Assembly: GCA_027493775.1 (NCBI GenBank)
Contig: JAOSKE010000003.1
Span: 457,761-521,760 of the forward strand
DNA from: Kiritimatiellia bacterium
Lineage (GTDB): Bacteria; Verrucomicrobiota; Kiritimatiellia; CAIVKH01
DNA: 64,000 bases
Direction of reading: 5' to 3'
The notes beneath the pieces were generated by a model, which did not search any database, had not been told where the DNA came from, and saw nothing but the letters and a program-made list of their open reading frames with translations. Within the stretch, counting starts at the first letter, position 1. Every line of letters starts with the position of its first letter. Made by a program: the position numbers and the translations under genes. Below, piece after piece: positions 30,401 to 39,321 of this stretch.

Positions 30401-30486
30401 ATTCTCCACGAATTCATCCGAACTTGGCGAGATTGGCGCCACTCCGGCTGCTTGACCTCTCAAATGGAGGACGCCACGCTACACCC

Positions 30487-31265
30487 ATGCGGTATTTTTT
30501 CATTGTGCTCTGCGCCGTTTCACTCGCACAACCCGTGCGCGCGGCGGACGAGACAGAGGTGGAGCAATTTGCTTTCGTCGCTCCCGGAGATTGTCTGAGG
30601 CGATCAGCGGAACTTGCGCAGCAATGGAGCAAAGGATTGTCGCTCTTTCATGCGTTGGATTTCCCTGCCGCGCGCGCCGCATTTCTACGCTGCGCAAGAA
30701 GCTGTCCGGCGGACCCGGCGCCGCTCCACATGATCGCGCTTTGCGCGTGGCCCAAAATGAGCGCCCGCAGGCAAGCCGCCACCTCGCGCAAGCGCTCCAG
30801 AAAAATAATCCGCTGGCCGCCTCAGCTATGGCAATGGCCGCACTCCAAATCAATCCAGGAGACGACGCGGTGACCGTCGGATGGTTGCGAAAAGGACTGC
30901 GAGAATTATCCGCCGCTGAACGCTCATACTGGCTCACCCGTGCGCCGTTCGATGCGCTATGGCAGAAGGCGTCCCCAGCATGGGTCGAATTATTGGACGA
31001 GTTCTCCGTTCCGGCCAACCGCGCGGAGGCCCAGGCGCTGGCCGAATCACCACAACAGGAAGAAGTGCGCCCACCGGAACCCGAAAAGGACGCCTCGCCG
31101 CTGCGCCTCTCTCCCTTCAACCCTGACTTAAGCCTCGATCAACAGACCATGCAAATAGAGCAACAAATTGATCAACGCCTAATCAGCAGAATCCGACCGA
31201 CTGGCGATGACGCTTTGCCGCTCGATCTGCCAACGGATCCCGAAAAAGAACTACAAGAGCCTTGA
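30487..31265 (+). CDS. Exported TPR-like protein (one frameshift)
   Basis: About 259 residues. A signal peptide (RYFFIVLCAVSLAQPVRA) begins at ATG 30487, followed by tetratricopeptide-like repeats (LSLFHALDFPAARAAFL, LAQALQKNNPLAASAMAMAA) and an acidic, Pro-rich C-terminus. The two halves are in different frames, joining near 30750: inserting one G after TGG restores CAWAQNERPQASRHLAQALQ. It lies directly upstream of a membrane protein with its own TPR tail, so the pair may work together at the envelope (inference). Confidence 0.6.
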
Positions 31266-31331
31266 CGCAAATCAACCCGACCGGAAAGCTTACAGCCATG
31301 GATACTTCAACCACATCTTCTGAAGTCGCGA

Positions 31332-33233
31332 TTGCTAATTGTTTTAGCCCTGACCGTGCTTGCATTCTTCGGACTGCGCACCATCTCAAATTCCGACTTT
31401 TGGATTCATCTCTCCACCGGTCGCGCGCTGGCGGAGTCGGGCTGGAGCAAGACCGATCCATTTTCATTCGCCACAGACAGCAGCGCAGCGTGGACAAATT
31501 CATCATGGCTGTACGACGCCGCGCTCTATCGCCTCTGGCAGATCGGCGGCGCGACGGCTGTAACAATTGCCTTCGTCGCCTGTATTGTCGGCGCCTTTCT
31601 GCTCCTGCTTCCGGTTGCGCGACGCGGCGCGGAGAACACAGCCATTGCATTCGCCCTATTCCTTGTTGCATGGCTGCTCGCGCCGGCGCTGGTGATCGGC
31701 CCCCACGGCGTTGCCCTGCTTGCTCTGGCGCTCACCCTGCGAGTGCTTGCTTTTTCCAATACGCGGAAGGCACTGCTGATTCTTGTTCCGTTGCAGATTC
31801 TCTGGACTAATATCCACCCCTCGTTCCTGCTCGGCCCCGTCGTTGCGGCCCTGTATTGCTGGGAATCGGCTCGCAGCGGCGCGGAAAAGCGCCTTGCGCC
31901 GTGGCTGCCGCTCGTTCTATTGGTCGCAACACTCGTCAACCCGTATGGCCTCCGCCCGCACCTCGCCTCAGTTCAGGCCGTGTTCGATCCGAACACCACC
32001 AGCCTGCTCGACTGGATTTCGCCCTATCAAGGCGACTTCGCTCCATTTATCGGCCGACATGCCAATACGCTTTTACTCATCGTCGTCGCAAGCGGCTTCC
32101 TTACCGTGGCCGGGCGCCTGCCTTTTGTCATCACCACCCTCGGCGTCATTGGCGCATTCACGCTTGTCATGTCGCCACGCTACTTCCTCTTCAGCGGACT
32201 GTTGCTCTTCCCTTTTTCGGCCTACAGTCTCCAAGGCGCGACGGCATGGATTCGCGCACGAATGGGATCGGACGGATGGGCCGGGGCCGGACGCATACTG
32301 CTTGCGCTGGGGAGCCTCATCACGCTCGTTCTTATCGGCAACAACTACTACTACAACCGCACCGGAAGCTCCTCGACGTTCGGCATTGGAGTTGCGCGGA
32401 ACCTCTTCCCTGAAGGCGCGGCGGAGACCATTCTAAATCGTCCCGATTTCCCTGTGCGCGCAATCAATCTTGCGCACGATGGCGGCTATCTCACATGGAA
32501 ACTCCCGAACCGCAAGATTTTCACTGACTCGCGCAGCTCAGTATATGGCGTCCCATTCTACCAGAATCTCGGCCGCGCGCTCATAGGACAGACGGATGCG
32601 TGGAACGCCTTCCTTGAGCAATACGATCCCGACGCGATCATTCTGAGCGGCGCATGGCCGAGCGCGGGTCGCGTCACCCGACGCCTCTTGGACACCGAAC
32701 AATGGGGTTTGGCATACTGGGATGGCACGACAATCGTCCTCCTCCGCCAAATGCCGACAAATGCTGCGCTGCTCAGCGACGTCAGCATACAACGTGCAGG
32801 AATAGACAGACTCGAAGAAACGCGACGCGCCTATGCGTCGGAAATATCTTCCAGCCTCCCCGCCCGAAACAACCCGGCGATCATCGGCGCAAGCCAACTG
32901 TTGTTATCCCTCTCGCGATTCAGCGAAGCGGAAGCGCTCCTCTTCGACATCACCCGCGGCTCCCCCACCTATTCCTCTGGCTGGCAGGGCTTGGGATTCT
33001 GCCTGGATCAAAGCGGGCAACTCGACGAAGCGATCATCGCGTTGCAACGCGCAACAAAGCTGCGTCCGGATAATCTCATGACCTGGCTCTGGCTCGAACG
33101 AGCCTATCAGAAAAAAGGCGACACCCAGCTTGCTGCGTTCGCGAAACAAAAAGCGCAAAAGTTAAATCCCTCCTTTGCCACAGCATTCGAGAACGCCGCC
33201 AACAGGCAGCCGCAAAACGAACCGGCACAATGA
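31332..33233 (+). CDS. Polytopic membrane protein with C-terminal TPR region
   Basis: About 633 residues: about ten hydrophobic segments within the first 340, then a soluble domain, then TPR-like repeats near residues 540-620 (GWQGLGFCLDQSGQLDEAI). An acidic start to the first outside loop (SNSDFWIHLSTGRALAES) and the general plan resemble the GT-C-like proteins of glycan and O-linked modification loci; no exact family is assigned. No ATG exists in this frame at the 5' end. TTG 31332 is used; the alternative is a further frameshift to ATG 31298. Confidence 0.6.
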   Translation: MLIVLALTVLAFFGLRTISNSDFWIHLSTGRALAESGWSKTDPFSFATDSSAAWTNSSWLYDAALYRLWQIGGATAVTIAFVACIVGAFLLLLPVARRGAENTAIAFALFLVAWLLAPALVIGPHGVALLALALTLRVLAFSNTRKALLILVPLQILWTNIHPSFLLGPVVAALYCWESARSGAEKRLAPWLPLVLLVATLVNPYGLRPHLASVQAVFDPNTTSLLDWISPYQGDFAPFIGRHANTLLLIVVASGFLTVAGRLPFVITTLGVIGAFTLVMSPRYFLFSGLLLFPFSAYSLQGATAWIRARMGSDGWAGAGRILLALGSLITLVLIGNNYYYNRTGSSSTFGIGVARNLFPEGAAETILNRPDFPVRAINLAHDGGYLTWKLPNRKIFTDSRSSVYGVPFYQNLGRALIGQTDAWNAFLEQYDPDAIILSGAWPSAGRVTRRLLDTEQWGLAYWDGTTIVLLRQMPTNAALLSDVSIQRAGIDRLEETRRAYASEISSSLPARNNPAIIGASQLLLSLSRFSEAEALLFDITRGSPTYSSGWQGLGFCLDQSGQLDEAIIALQRATKLRPDNLMTWLWLERAYQKKGDTQLAAFAKQKAQKLNPSFATAFENAANRQPQNEPAQ

Positions 33234-33364
33234 AGCGCCCGGCGAGGTCGCCCGCACCTCTTTTTCGCAGCCAACGCCTGCGGCTACAGAATATCTTCTG
33301 AGGGGCGGTCTTAAATTTTGGGATCCGCTCGGTTGTCGTTTTTAGTCTCGTCCGCTTGAAAAAC

Positions 33365-33411
33365 TTTCAACGATTGGAAGTGCGTCGCGAAATGAGTTCC
33401 AAGGGTTGGAA
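33365..33411. repeat. TTCCAA-N3-TTGGAA palindromes, two copies
   Basis: 33397-33411 is an exact TTCCAAGGGTTGGAA. 33365-33379 is a decayed copy, TTTCAACGATTGGAA. They lie downstream of the membrane protein gene. Confidence 0.75.
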
Positions 33412-33614
33412 ATACGGACAATAACGTCCGACTTTGAGGCAGCTTTTTGAACTCATGCGCAATTGTTCTGTAAGAAAGGTTGGGTTGAGTAGTTGATGGC
33501 TGATGGAGAAGCAATGAGTCGTTCGCGGTGAGTTGCCTGACGGAACCTATTCTCTCCCTCCCGCGGTCAGCGCCCGCGGCTACAACGATGAACACATTCG
33601 GTTTGCCGTGCTCC

Positions 33615-33925
33615 TGTAGCCGCCCGCGTTGAGGGCGGTGGATGAACAACACATCGAAATATCGTTTTAGGTAGGGCCCGACCGCTGGGCGGGCCGGAAT
33701 GTTTTCGACGAACCCCACGCACCGGAATTGGAATTTTCCCCTCCGGTTCCAAACCCCATACCCCGAGCGGCGCGCCTGGCAGTCGCGCCCTACCAACCAC
33801 AACACAATCGTGAACAACAAGGCCAATCCCTTCCGCGCTTTCCGTGGTTCACCATTCATTACGCTCCACATTTTGTGTCTTTTGTGCTTTCTGTGGTTAA
33901 ATCAAACCTCTGCGGCGCGCCTGGC
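33615..33925. repeat. Long intergenic direct repeat, copy A
   Basis: Begins TGTAGCCGCCCGCGTTGAGG and runs through GGTAGGGCCCGACCGCTGG and TGTCTTTTGTGCTTTCTGTGG to CAAACCTCTGCGGCGCGCC. Copy B starts 416 bases further on with only scattered substitutions and small indels. Confidence 0.85.
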
Positions 33926-34357
33926 AGTCGATCCCTACCAGCCAGAGCGAAATCGTGAGTCACACGACAAAGTCCCTTTCAGCGCCTTCCCACCGTTAAA
34001 AAAACAACGCCAAACTCTTAACCTCGCCACTGTAGCCGCCCGCGTTGAGGGCGGTGGATGAACAACACATCGAAATATCGTTTTAGGTAGGGCCCGACCG
34101 CTGGGCGGGCCTGAACGTTTTCGATTAATCCACACGCCCCGTAATTGGGATTATTCCCCTCCGGCTCCAAACCCCACACCCCGAGCGGCGCGCCTAGCAG
34201 TCGCGCCCTACCAACCACAACACAATCGTGAACAACAAGGCCAATCCCTTCCGCGCTTTCCGTGGTTCACCATTCATTACGCTCCACATTTTGTGTCTTT
34301 TGTGCTTTCTGTGGTTAAATCAAACCTCTGCGGCGCGCCCAGCGGTCGCGCCCTACC
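33670..34357. repeat. Six units of a GGTAGGG palindromic repeat family
   Basis: The unit reads about GGTAGGGCSCGACYGCYNGG followed by CGNGCC. Forward units are at 33670-33695 and 34086-34111. Reverse-complement units are at 33769-33794, 33914-33939, 34187-34212 and 34332-34357. Forward and reverse units alternate as inverted pairs, as in bacterial interspersed mosaic elements. Three more units are at 58883, 59017 and 59145. Confidence 0.8.
34031..34340. repeat. Long intergenic direct repeat, copy B
   Basis: The second copy of the block at 33615. The last 120 bases (TTCCGCGCTTTCCGTGGTTC onward) are almost identical in both, while the middle differs more. Internal GGTAGGG units are kept in both copies. 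Confidence 0.85.
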
Positions 34358-34481
34358 AACCACAGCGAAATCGTGAGCAAAATGGCAAATCCCTTTCCGC
34401 GTCCTTCTGCGTGTTTCTGTGGTTAAAAATTTTTCATCACATTCAGCGTGATCGGTTCGCGGGAGAAATTGGATACCTATT

Positions 34482-34509
34482 AAAAACAAAAGCCCGGGAA
34501 AACCCGGGC
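34482..34509 (-). terminator. Rho-independent terminator of the PEP-CTERM gene
   Basis: A perfect seven-base-pair stem GCCCGGG/CCCGGGC (34492-34498 and 34503-34509) with a four-base loop. Read on the minus strand it is followed by TTTTGTTTTTA. It lies 28 bases beyond the stop of the gene at 34537. Confidence 0.9.
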
Positions 34510-34536
34510 CTTTGTTCAATTCCGTAAATACGGAAA

Positions 34537-35313
34537 TTATTTTGCCATGCGACGGCGGGCGGCGATCAAACCGACCACACCGACCAAGCCCAACACGATC
34601 GTGGAAGGCTCGGGAACAACCTGGAGGTTGTTGAAGTAGGGCTGGCGGTTGTCGCCATTGTCATTCGACAAACCTTCAGCGTAGAACTTGAAGGTGTCCA
34701 CCGAGGAGCCTGTGATGTCAACCGTGTCATCAAAGCTCTCGCTGCCATCACGACCGATGCCATAGACACGAAGCGTGTTCGGGTCTGTGATTTCGAAGTT
34801 CAGCGTCATGGCTGCTGTGCCGTAGTTCGCAAACATCGAGTTGCCGTTGATCGTAATCGCCGCAGAGCCACCCATGTTGATGTTCACCAACTCCGTCCCG
34901 CCAGCGCCACCGGAATAAAGGCTGAAGCCCTTGTTGCCAGCGCCATTAGAATCCCAATTCACACCCCACTGGAAGCTGAAGGTCTGCCCGACGCTCAATG
35001 CGCTGGAGAAGCTACGGATCGCATCAACCGATGCGCCCGAGCCGTCAGGATTGGCGTAGAGGCCAAAGGAAGAAGAGCTCATACCGGAAATACCAATAGA
35101 CGATGGGTCGCCGACAAAGCTTCCCGCAAATCCAGTTCCCTGATTCGCATTAATGGTCCACGCCGAGAAGCCGTAGCCACCGTTGGAACTGTCTGAGAAA
35201 CCGCCGGAATAAGCGGCGTCGCTCGCATCGTCATACGCGAGTTGCGCGAAGGCTGTTGAGCCTACGGCAAGGGCCGTCATTGCGGCCAAAACACCCAATA
35301 ACTTAGCTTTCAT
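34537..35313 (-). CDS. PEP-CTERM sorted surface protein
   Basis: A 258-residue exported protein. A signal peptide (KAKLLGVLAAMTALAVG) leads to a Gly/Ser/Asn-rich beta-type domain. The C-terminus is a classic PEP-CTERM sorting signal: VPEPSTIVLGLVGVVGL and then AARRRMAK. Such signals are recognised by exosortase, usually in bacteria that make an extracellular polysaccharide, in keeping with the 1-23 kb locus. The start at 35313 is preceded by AAAGGAG; the longer frame from 35355 lacks a proper leader. Monocistronic, with its own terminator. Confidence 0.88.
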   Translation of the reverse strand: MKAKLLGVLAAMTALAVGSTAFAQLAYDDASDAAYSGGFSDSSNGGYGFSAWTINANQGTGFAGSFVGDPSSIGISGMSSSSFGLYANPDGSGASVDAIRSFSSALSVGQTFSFQWGVNWDSNGAGNKGFSLYSGGAGGTELVNINMGGSAAITINGNSMFANYGTAAMTLNFEITDPNTLRVYGIGRDGSESFDDTVDITGSSVDTFKFYAEGLSNDNGDNRQPYFNNLQVVPEPSTIVLGLVGVVGLIAARRRMAK

Positions 35314-35411
35314 TTCTGTGCTGCTCCTTTTTCTTTGGAAAACTCCCAAAGACATACTCCCTCTTTTACAGCGCCGTGTAAATAATTCTTTATCAATTTA
35401 ATTGAGATTTT

Positions 35412-36473
35412 TTAGGGAGAAATCGGCCCAGGAATTTCGGCCATTTTTATGTTTTCCCGCAGCTCAATTACCGCAGAAATTTTGGGGACATACAGGCGCG
35501 TTTCAAGCGGCAATAAATGGGCAATCCCTTCAAAAGAAGAGACTTGTGCCTGCTTCATCAGCTTGCTCACCCGCCCCTCCCCCGCGTTGTACCCCGCCAA
35601 AGCCAGGGGCCAGGAGCCAAATCGGTTGTATAAAACCCGCAAATAAGCCGCCGCCGCCTTGGCGCTTTTTTCCGGATTTAGCCGGTCGTCCGGACGATCG
35701 GCGCTCAAACCAAAGCGCTGCGCAGTGGGTGGCATAAACTGGAACAATCCCGCCGCGCCGACCGGACTGCGCACTTTGGGATTAAATCCCGATTCAACTT
35801 CGGCAAGCCAGATGAGCGGTTCTGGAATACCGTTCGCGCGAAAAATAGATTTTAATTTTGGCGCGTATTCCTTCGCGCCGGATGGCGCAGGACGACTCGC
35901 CAACCGCTTCTTCCAAACCTCCATCGTCTGTGCAGTGTCTTCCAACTTTTTTCGCGTGCTCGGTGGCGGAGCCGGTGGGCGCGGCGGCAACGAAAGCGGA
36001 CGCGCAGGCGGGCGCGCGGCGGGTGGCGGACGGCGCGGCGCTTCCGGCACGGCCGCGACAACGTCTTCCGCAACGGCGAAGTAGTCCGCCTGCTCGCGCA
36101 ACCAACTGGTGTAGGGCGCAGCGGCTGGCCATTGCTCCAACCACACAAGGCTCGCGTCAATCTCCGGCTTGTACCAGGCGAGCTGCTCGATGCTTCCGTT
36201 CTCCAGCACGTCCTCAACGCCGGTCAAAAATTGGACGACGTCATTCCATTGTGGAATTGAATTGATCGCTTCGCTGTCCAATTCCAAGCCGTGCGCGTCG
36301 AGCTGTTCGTTAACAAGGTTCAATCCCTGCTGGAATAGCGCGTCCAACTGCAACTCCTGTGCAGAGACTGTGCCGACGACAAATAATGCCCCGCATGCAA
36401 TCACAAGTCGGGCAATCGGGCGCGCAAGAATTTGAAAACGGTGTTTCGTGAGAGTGTAATTGTTGTTCACCAT
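35412..36473 (-). CDS. Lytic transglycosylase (SLT domain)
   Basis: A 353-residue periplasmic murein lytic transglycosylase cutting the MurNAc-GlcNAc bond. A signal peptide covers residues 1-38 (LVIACGALFVVGTVSAQ). A spacer with a striking Pro/Arg-rich stretch (about 143-172) follows. The SLT catalytic domain is C-terminal, with LAEVESGFNP (catalytic Glu about 227), VGAAGLFQFMPPTAQRFG, and LAGYNAGEGRVSK. The start overlaps the end of yraN by seven bases, so it is the last gene of the housekeeping run. Confidence 0.88.
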   Translation of the reverse strand: MVNNNYTLTKHRFQILARPIARLVIACGALFVVGTVSAQELQLDALFQQGLNLVNEQLDAHGLELDSEAINSIPQWNDVVQFLTGVEDVLENGSIEQLAWYKPEIDASLVWLEQWPAAAPYTSWLREQADYFAVAEDVVAAVPEAPRRPPPAARPPARPLSLPPRPPAPPPSTRKKLEDTAQTMEVWKKRLASRPAPSGAKEYAPKLKSIFRANGIPEPLIWLAEVESGFNPKVRSPVGAAGLFQFMPPTAQRFGLSADRPDDRLNPEKSAKAAAAYLRVLYNRFGSWPLALAGYNAGEGRVSKLMKQAQVSSFEGIAHLLPLETRLYVPKISAVIELRENIKMAEIPGPISP

Positions 36474-36970
36474 GGCAACCGGTATCCAAATCCCAACGGG
36501 AATGCATTTTCAATATGATTCACTTTCGGCTCGCCAACCTCGGGCTGTCCGATCACTTCGACGACGTCAAAGCGGATGTATTCAGGCTTCACGCGCACGG
36601 TTTTGAGGTAGCGCACTGCGGCGCGACACAAATTCTTTTGCTTGGACCGCTTCACGGCCTCGACCGGGCGTCCGAAATCCACGCTGCGCCGCGTCTTCAC
36701 TTCGACAAACACGAGGATGTTCTTCCGCCGAACGATCAAATCAATTTCATCCCGCAAAATTTTTAGGCGGCGTTCAACAATCTTGTAGCCCTTTTTACAA
36801 AGCATCTCGCCGGCAATTTCCTCGCCCCAACGTCCGGCGGCAAGATGCGCGGGTTCCTCTTTCTTCCGCCCGGTCACACGGCGCAGAATCGCTTTATACC
36901 ATGCCTCACTCACGACGGAATGCCGATGCGACGGGCGCAAAAGAGCGGCGATGTTCGGGACACGGGCCAT
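36467..36970 (-). CDS. yraN: YraN/UPF0102 family nuclease-like protein
   Basis: A small protein of the UPF0102 family, related to Holliday-junction resolvase-type endonucleases. The conserved core is [28 protein letters not shown], and [15 protein letters not shown], with the D..E.K nuclease residues. ATG 36970 lies inside rnhB; GTG 36913, in a GTGAGTGA overlap with the rnhB stop, is an attractive alternative giving 148 residues, closer to the family size. It follows rnhB, the usual partner gene. Confidence 0.85.
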   Translation of the reverse strand: MARVPNIAALLRPSHRHSVVSEAWYKAILRRVTGRKKEEPAHLAAGRWGEEIAGEMLCKKGYKIVERRLKILRDEIDLIVRRKNILVFVEVKTRRSVDFGRPVEAVKRSKQKNLCRAAVRYLKTVRVKPEYIRFDVVEVIGQPEVGEPKVNHIENAFPLGFGYRLPW

Positions 36971-37535
36971 GGCGGCGCAACGCCTCAAGATGCGCGGCGA
37001 CGCCATAGCCCTTGTGCCGCGCAAATCCGTATTCGGGGAACCGCTGATCCAGCTCAACCATCAACCGATCCCGAGTGACTTTCGCCAAAATACTGGCAGC
37101 GGCGATCAACAGACTCTGCGCGTCGCCCTTGACAATGGCTCGCGATTCAAAAAGGCAATCCAGGCACGGGCCGACCGTCCACCAACAATAAATCAACCGC
37201 GCTCCCCATCGCTTCCACTGCGCGACGCATTGCAAGATGCGTTGCGCGCAGAATATTAATTTCGTCAATCTCCCGCGCGGTCGCGCTGGCGATTCCGAAT
37301 GCCACGCGGGAATCCGTGGTCAGCAATGCAAAAATGCTTCGCGCCGCGTTGCGGAAAGTTGTTTGGAGTCGGTAAGTCCGACAAAAATGCCAGCTTCTTC
37401 CGCTTCGAGAAATTCGCGGGGCATTGCGACGGCGGCGGCCACGACAGGCCCTGCCAGCGGCCCGCGTCCGGCTTCATCCACACCGGCGAGGGTCAGATAT
37501 GCTTGCGACCAGGCCGTCTGCTCATGCAGAAGCAT
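36906..37535 (-). CDS. rnhB: Ribonuclease HII (two frameshifts)
   Basis: Removes ribonucleotides from DNA-RNA hybrids. The N-terminus has the active-site motif [19 protein letters not shown]. The middle ([47 protein letters not shown]) lies in a second frame, and the C-terminus ([29 protein letters not shown]) in a third. Both breaks are in runs of five A on the plus strand: 37330-37334 (one base too few) and 37149-37153 (one too many). Correcting both gives a continuous, normal RnhB. The start at 37535 overlaps the end of rplS by 14 bases. Confidence 0.82.
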
Positions 37536-37911
37536 TCGCCGACCCGGCGCCTGCGTCTTTCGCGCGCGCTTCGCGAATCTTGGTCTTCTTGCCGCTGCGT
37601 CCGCGCAGATAGTAGAGCTTGGCGCGGCGGGGCTTGCCGGAGCGCTCAATTTCGAGTCTTTCGAGATTGGGGGACGAAATCGGGAAAACACGCTCGACCC
37701 CTTCGCCGTAGGAAATACGGCGGACGGTGAAGGTCTCCGTGTGCCCCTTGCCGCCGCGGGCAATGACCGTGCCGGCGAACGCCTGAACGCGCTCCTTGTC
37801 GCCTTCCTTAATCTTCACGAACACCTTGACGCTATCGCCCACGCCGAATTTCGGCAAAGCGCGGTCTTTCAACTGTTCCTCGGAAATGGTTTCAAAGATG
37901 CTGCGTGACAT
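37522..37911 (-). CDS. rplS: 50S ribosomal protein L19
   Basis: Part of the large subunit at its interface with the small subunit. 129 residues, with the conserved [53 protein letters not shown] and [18 protein letters not shown]. An Ala/Gly-rich tail extends it slightly beyond the family norm. It is transcribed behind trmD, as in many bacteria (rpsP-trmD-rplS group). Confidence 0.97.
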   Translation of the reverse strand: MSRSIFETISEEQLKDRALPKFGVGDSVKVFVKIKEGDKERVQAFAGTVIARGGKGHTETFTVRRISYGEGVERVFPISSPNLERLEIERSGKPRRAKLYYLRGRSGKKTKIREARAKDAGAGSANASA

Positions 37912-38019
37912 AAGAAATTACCTCGTTCAAAAGCGGGAGAGAATAGAAGCGCCGCGTATAGAGTCAAGGACTGTTTGCCCGATTTGCGCAAATTCCACGT
38001 CCCCGCGACTGCCCCGCGC

Positions 38020-38685
38020 CTACAGCAAGTCCGGGCGACGCTCCTCCGTGCGCTGCCGCGACTGCTCCGCCCGCCACCGCGCTATTTCAGCGTGGTTTCC
38101 GTTTAAAAGGATCTCCGGCACGGCCATTCCGCGAAATTCGGATGGCCGCGTGTACTGCGGATACTCCAGCGTCGCCTCGCTAAACGATTCCTGCTCCGCC
38201 GCCCCCTCCCCGCCCAACACACCGGGAAGCAAGCGTACAACCGAATCAATCACAACCGCAGCGGGCAAAACGCCATTTGTCAGCACATAGTCCCCGATGG
38301 AAAGTTCGTCCGTTACCAACGCCTCGCGTACCCGCTCATCCACCCCTTCATAGTGTCCGCAGATAAAAATCAGATGCTTCTCCGCAGTCAGCTCACGGGC
38401 GATGGCCTGATGAAAAACGCGCCCCTGCGGGCACATCAAAATCACCCGGCTCTCCGGTGTGCGCACGGATTCAACTGCGGCAAAAATCGGCTCGGGCTTC
38501 ATCACCATACCCGGCCCGCCGCCAAATGGGCGGTCGTCCGTGGTCTGATGTTTGTCCGTCGTGAACGTGCGCAGGTTGATCGCGCACAAATCAATCGCGC
38601 CCTTCTCTGCCGCGCGTTTCATCATGCTGGCGCGCAAAAACCCGTCCAGCATTTCGGGGAAAATGGTGATGACGTCAATCTTCAT
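38020..38685 (-). CDS. trmD: tRNA (guanine37-N1)-methyltransferase
   Basis: Methylates G37 next to the anticodon, preventing frameshifting. 221 residues; the SPOUT knot motifs are present: [19 protein letters not shown] at the start, [32 protein letters not shown], and [16 protein letters not shown]. Start 38685 is chosen to begin at MKIDV; the open frame extends 11 codons further without resemblance. It lies between khpA and rplS. Confidence 0.96.
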   Translation of the reverse strand: MKIDVITIFPEMLDGFLRASMMKRAAEKGAIDLCAINLRTFTTDKHQTTDDRPFGGGPGMVMKPEPIFAAVESVRTPESRVILMCPQGRVFHQAIARELTAEKHLIFICGHYEGVDERVREALVTDELSIGDYVLTNGVLPAAVVIDSVVRLLPGVLGGEGAAEQESFSEATLEYPQYTRPSEFRGMAVPEILLNGNHAEIARWRAEQSRQRTEERRPDLL

Positions 38686-38789
38686 GGAAGCGCCAACACA
38701 AGGGTAGAGTGGGGCCACGAAGGCCGCAACAACAAGTCAACAAGGCTCCCCGCCCCATCAAGTCATCAATGATCGGCGCCAACAGGCGC

Positions 38790-39020
38790 CTACTCCACCA
38801 CTTCAAGCACCGCGCGGCGGTTGTCTTTCGCGGCGAGCGCAGATGCGAGGATACGGAGAGATTGAATGACTTTGCCGCTTTTGCCGATGACTTTGCCGAT
38901 ATCGTCCGGATGGCAACGCACCTCCATGAGAACGGTTCTTTCGCCGTCCAGAGAGGAAACGCGCAGATCATCCGGGTGCTCAACGAACCACCGAAGCGTC
39001 TCGATCACAAATTCTTTCAT
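38790..39020 (-). CDS. khpA: KH-domain RNA-binding protein (KhpA)
   Basis: A 76-residue single KH domain protein with the GxxG loop VIGKSGKVIQSLR and the following LASALAAKDNRRAVLEV. KhpA binds many RNAs and partners with KhpB; it usually lies between rpsP and trmD (rpsP, KH protein, rimM, trmD). No rimM is present here: the gap between this gene and trmD is about 100 bases. The overlapping 102-codon frame at 38675-38983 is a shadow. Confidence 0.92.
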   Translation of the reverse strand: MKEFVIETLRWFVEHPDDLRVSSLDGERTVLMEVRCHPDDIGKVIGKSGKVIQSLRILASALAAKDNRRAVLEVVE

Positions 39021-39037
39021 GAAACGAGTCGCGCCGA

Positions 39038-39307
39038 TCAGGTGGCAGCGGCTGGCTCGGCAGCAGGCGTCTGACGACGCTGCTTGCGAACGAGAGCGGC
39101 GACAGAGTCGGTCAGTTGCGCACCCTTGGAAAGCCAGTGGTCCACGCGATCCAACTTCAACTCCAGATTGTTTTTGTTCAGCTTCGGATCAAACCACCCG
39201 ACGTTCTCAAGATAGCGACCGTTAATTTTGCGCTGCGCATCCGCGACGACTACGCGGAAAAAGGGCTTTTTGTTGCTGCCCATGCGCACTAAACGAATTT
39301 TGACCAT
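39038..39307 (-). CDS. rpsP: 30S ribosomal protein S16
   Basis: Small-subunit assembly protein; 89 residues. VKIRLVRMGSNKKPFFRVV, YLENVGWFDP and LSKGAQLTDSVAALVRK are standard. The tail is Ala/Pro-rich. It is 17 bases upstream of khpA and just downstream of ffh, the classic order. Confidence 0.97.
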   Translation of the reverse strand: MVKIRLVRMGSNKKPFFRVVVADAQRKINGRYLENVGWFDPKLNKNNLELKLDRVDHWLSKGAQLTDSVAALVRKQRRQTPAAEPAAAT

Positions 39308-39321
39308 TTCTTCCGTACTCC

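Larger units (their letters stand above)
33234..34536. other. 1.3 kb intergenic region made of repeats
   Basis: No supported gene. It holds two TTCCAA-type palindromes (33365-33411), two diverged copies of a block of about 310 bases (33615-33925 and 34031-34340), and six units of a GGTAGGG palindrome family. The short open frames within it are antisense to one another across the repeats and have no family resemblance. Confidence 0.75.

Noticed and set aside
33615..34340. CRISPR-like repeats
   Set aside because: Two long copies and palindromic units are not short identical repeats with unique spacers, and no cas genes are present.
38675..38983. 102-codon minus-strand frame between trmD and khpA
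   Set aside because: It overlaps the KH-domain gene in another frame and has no homology pattern.
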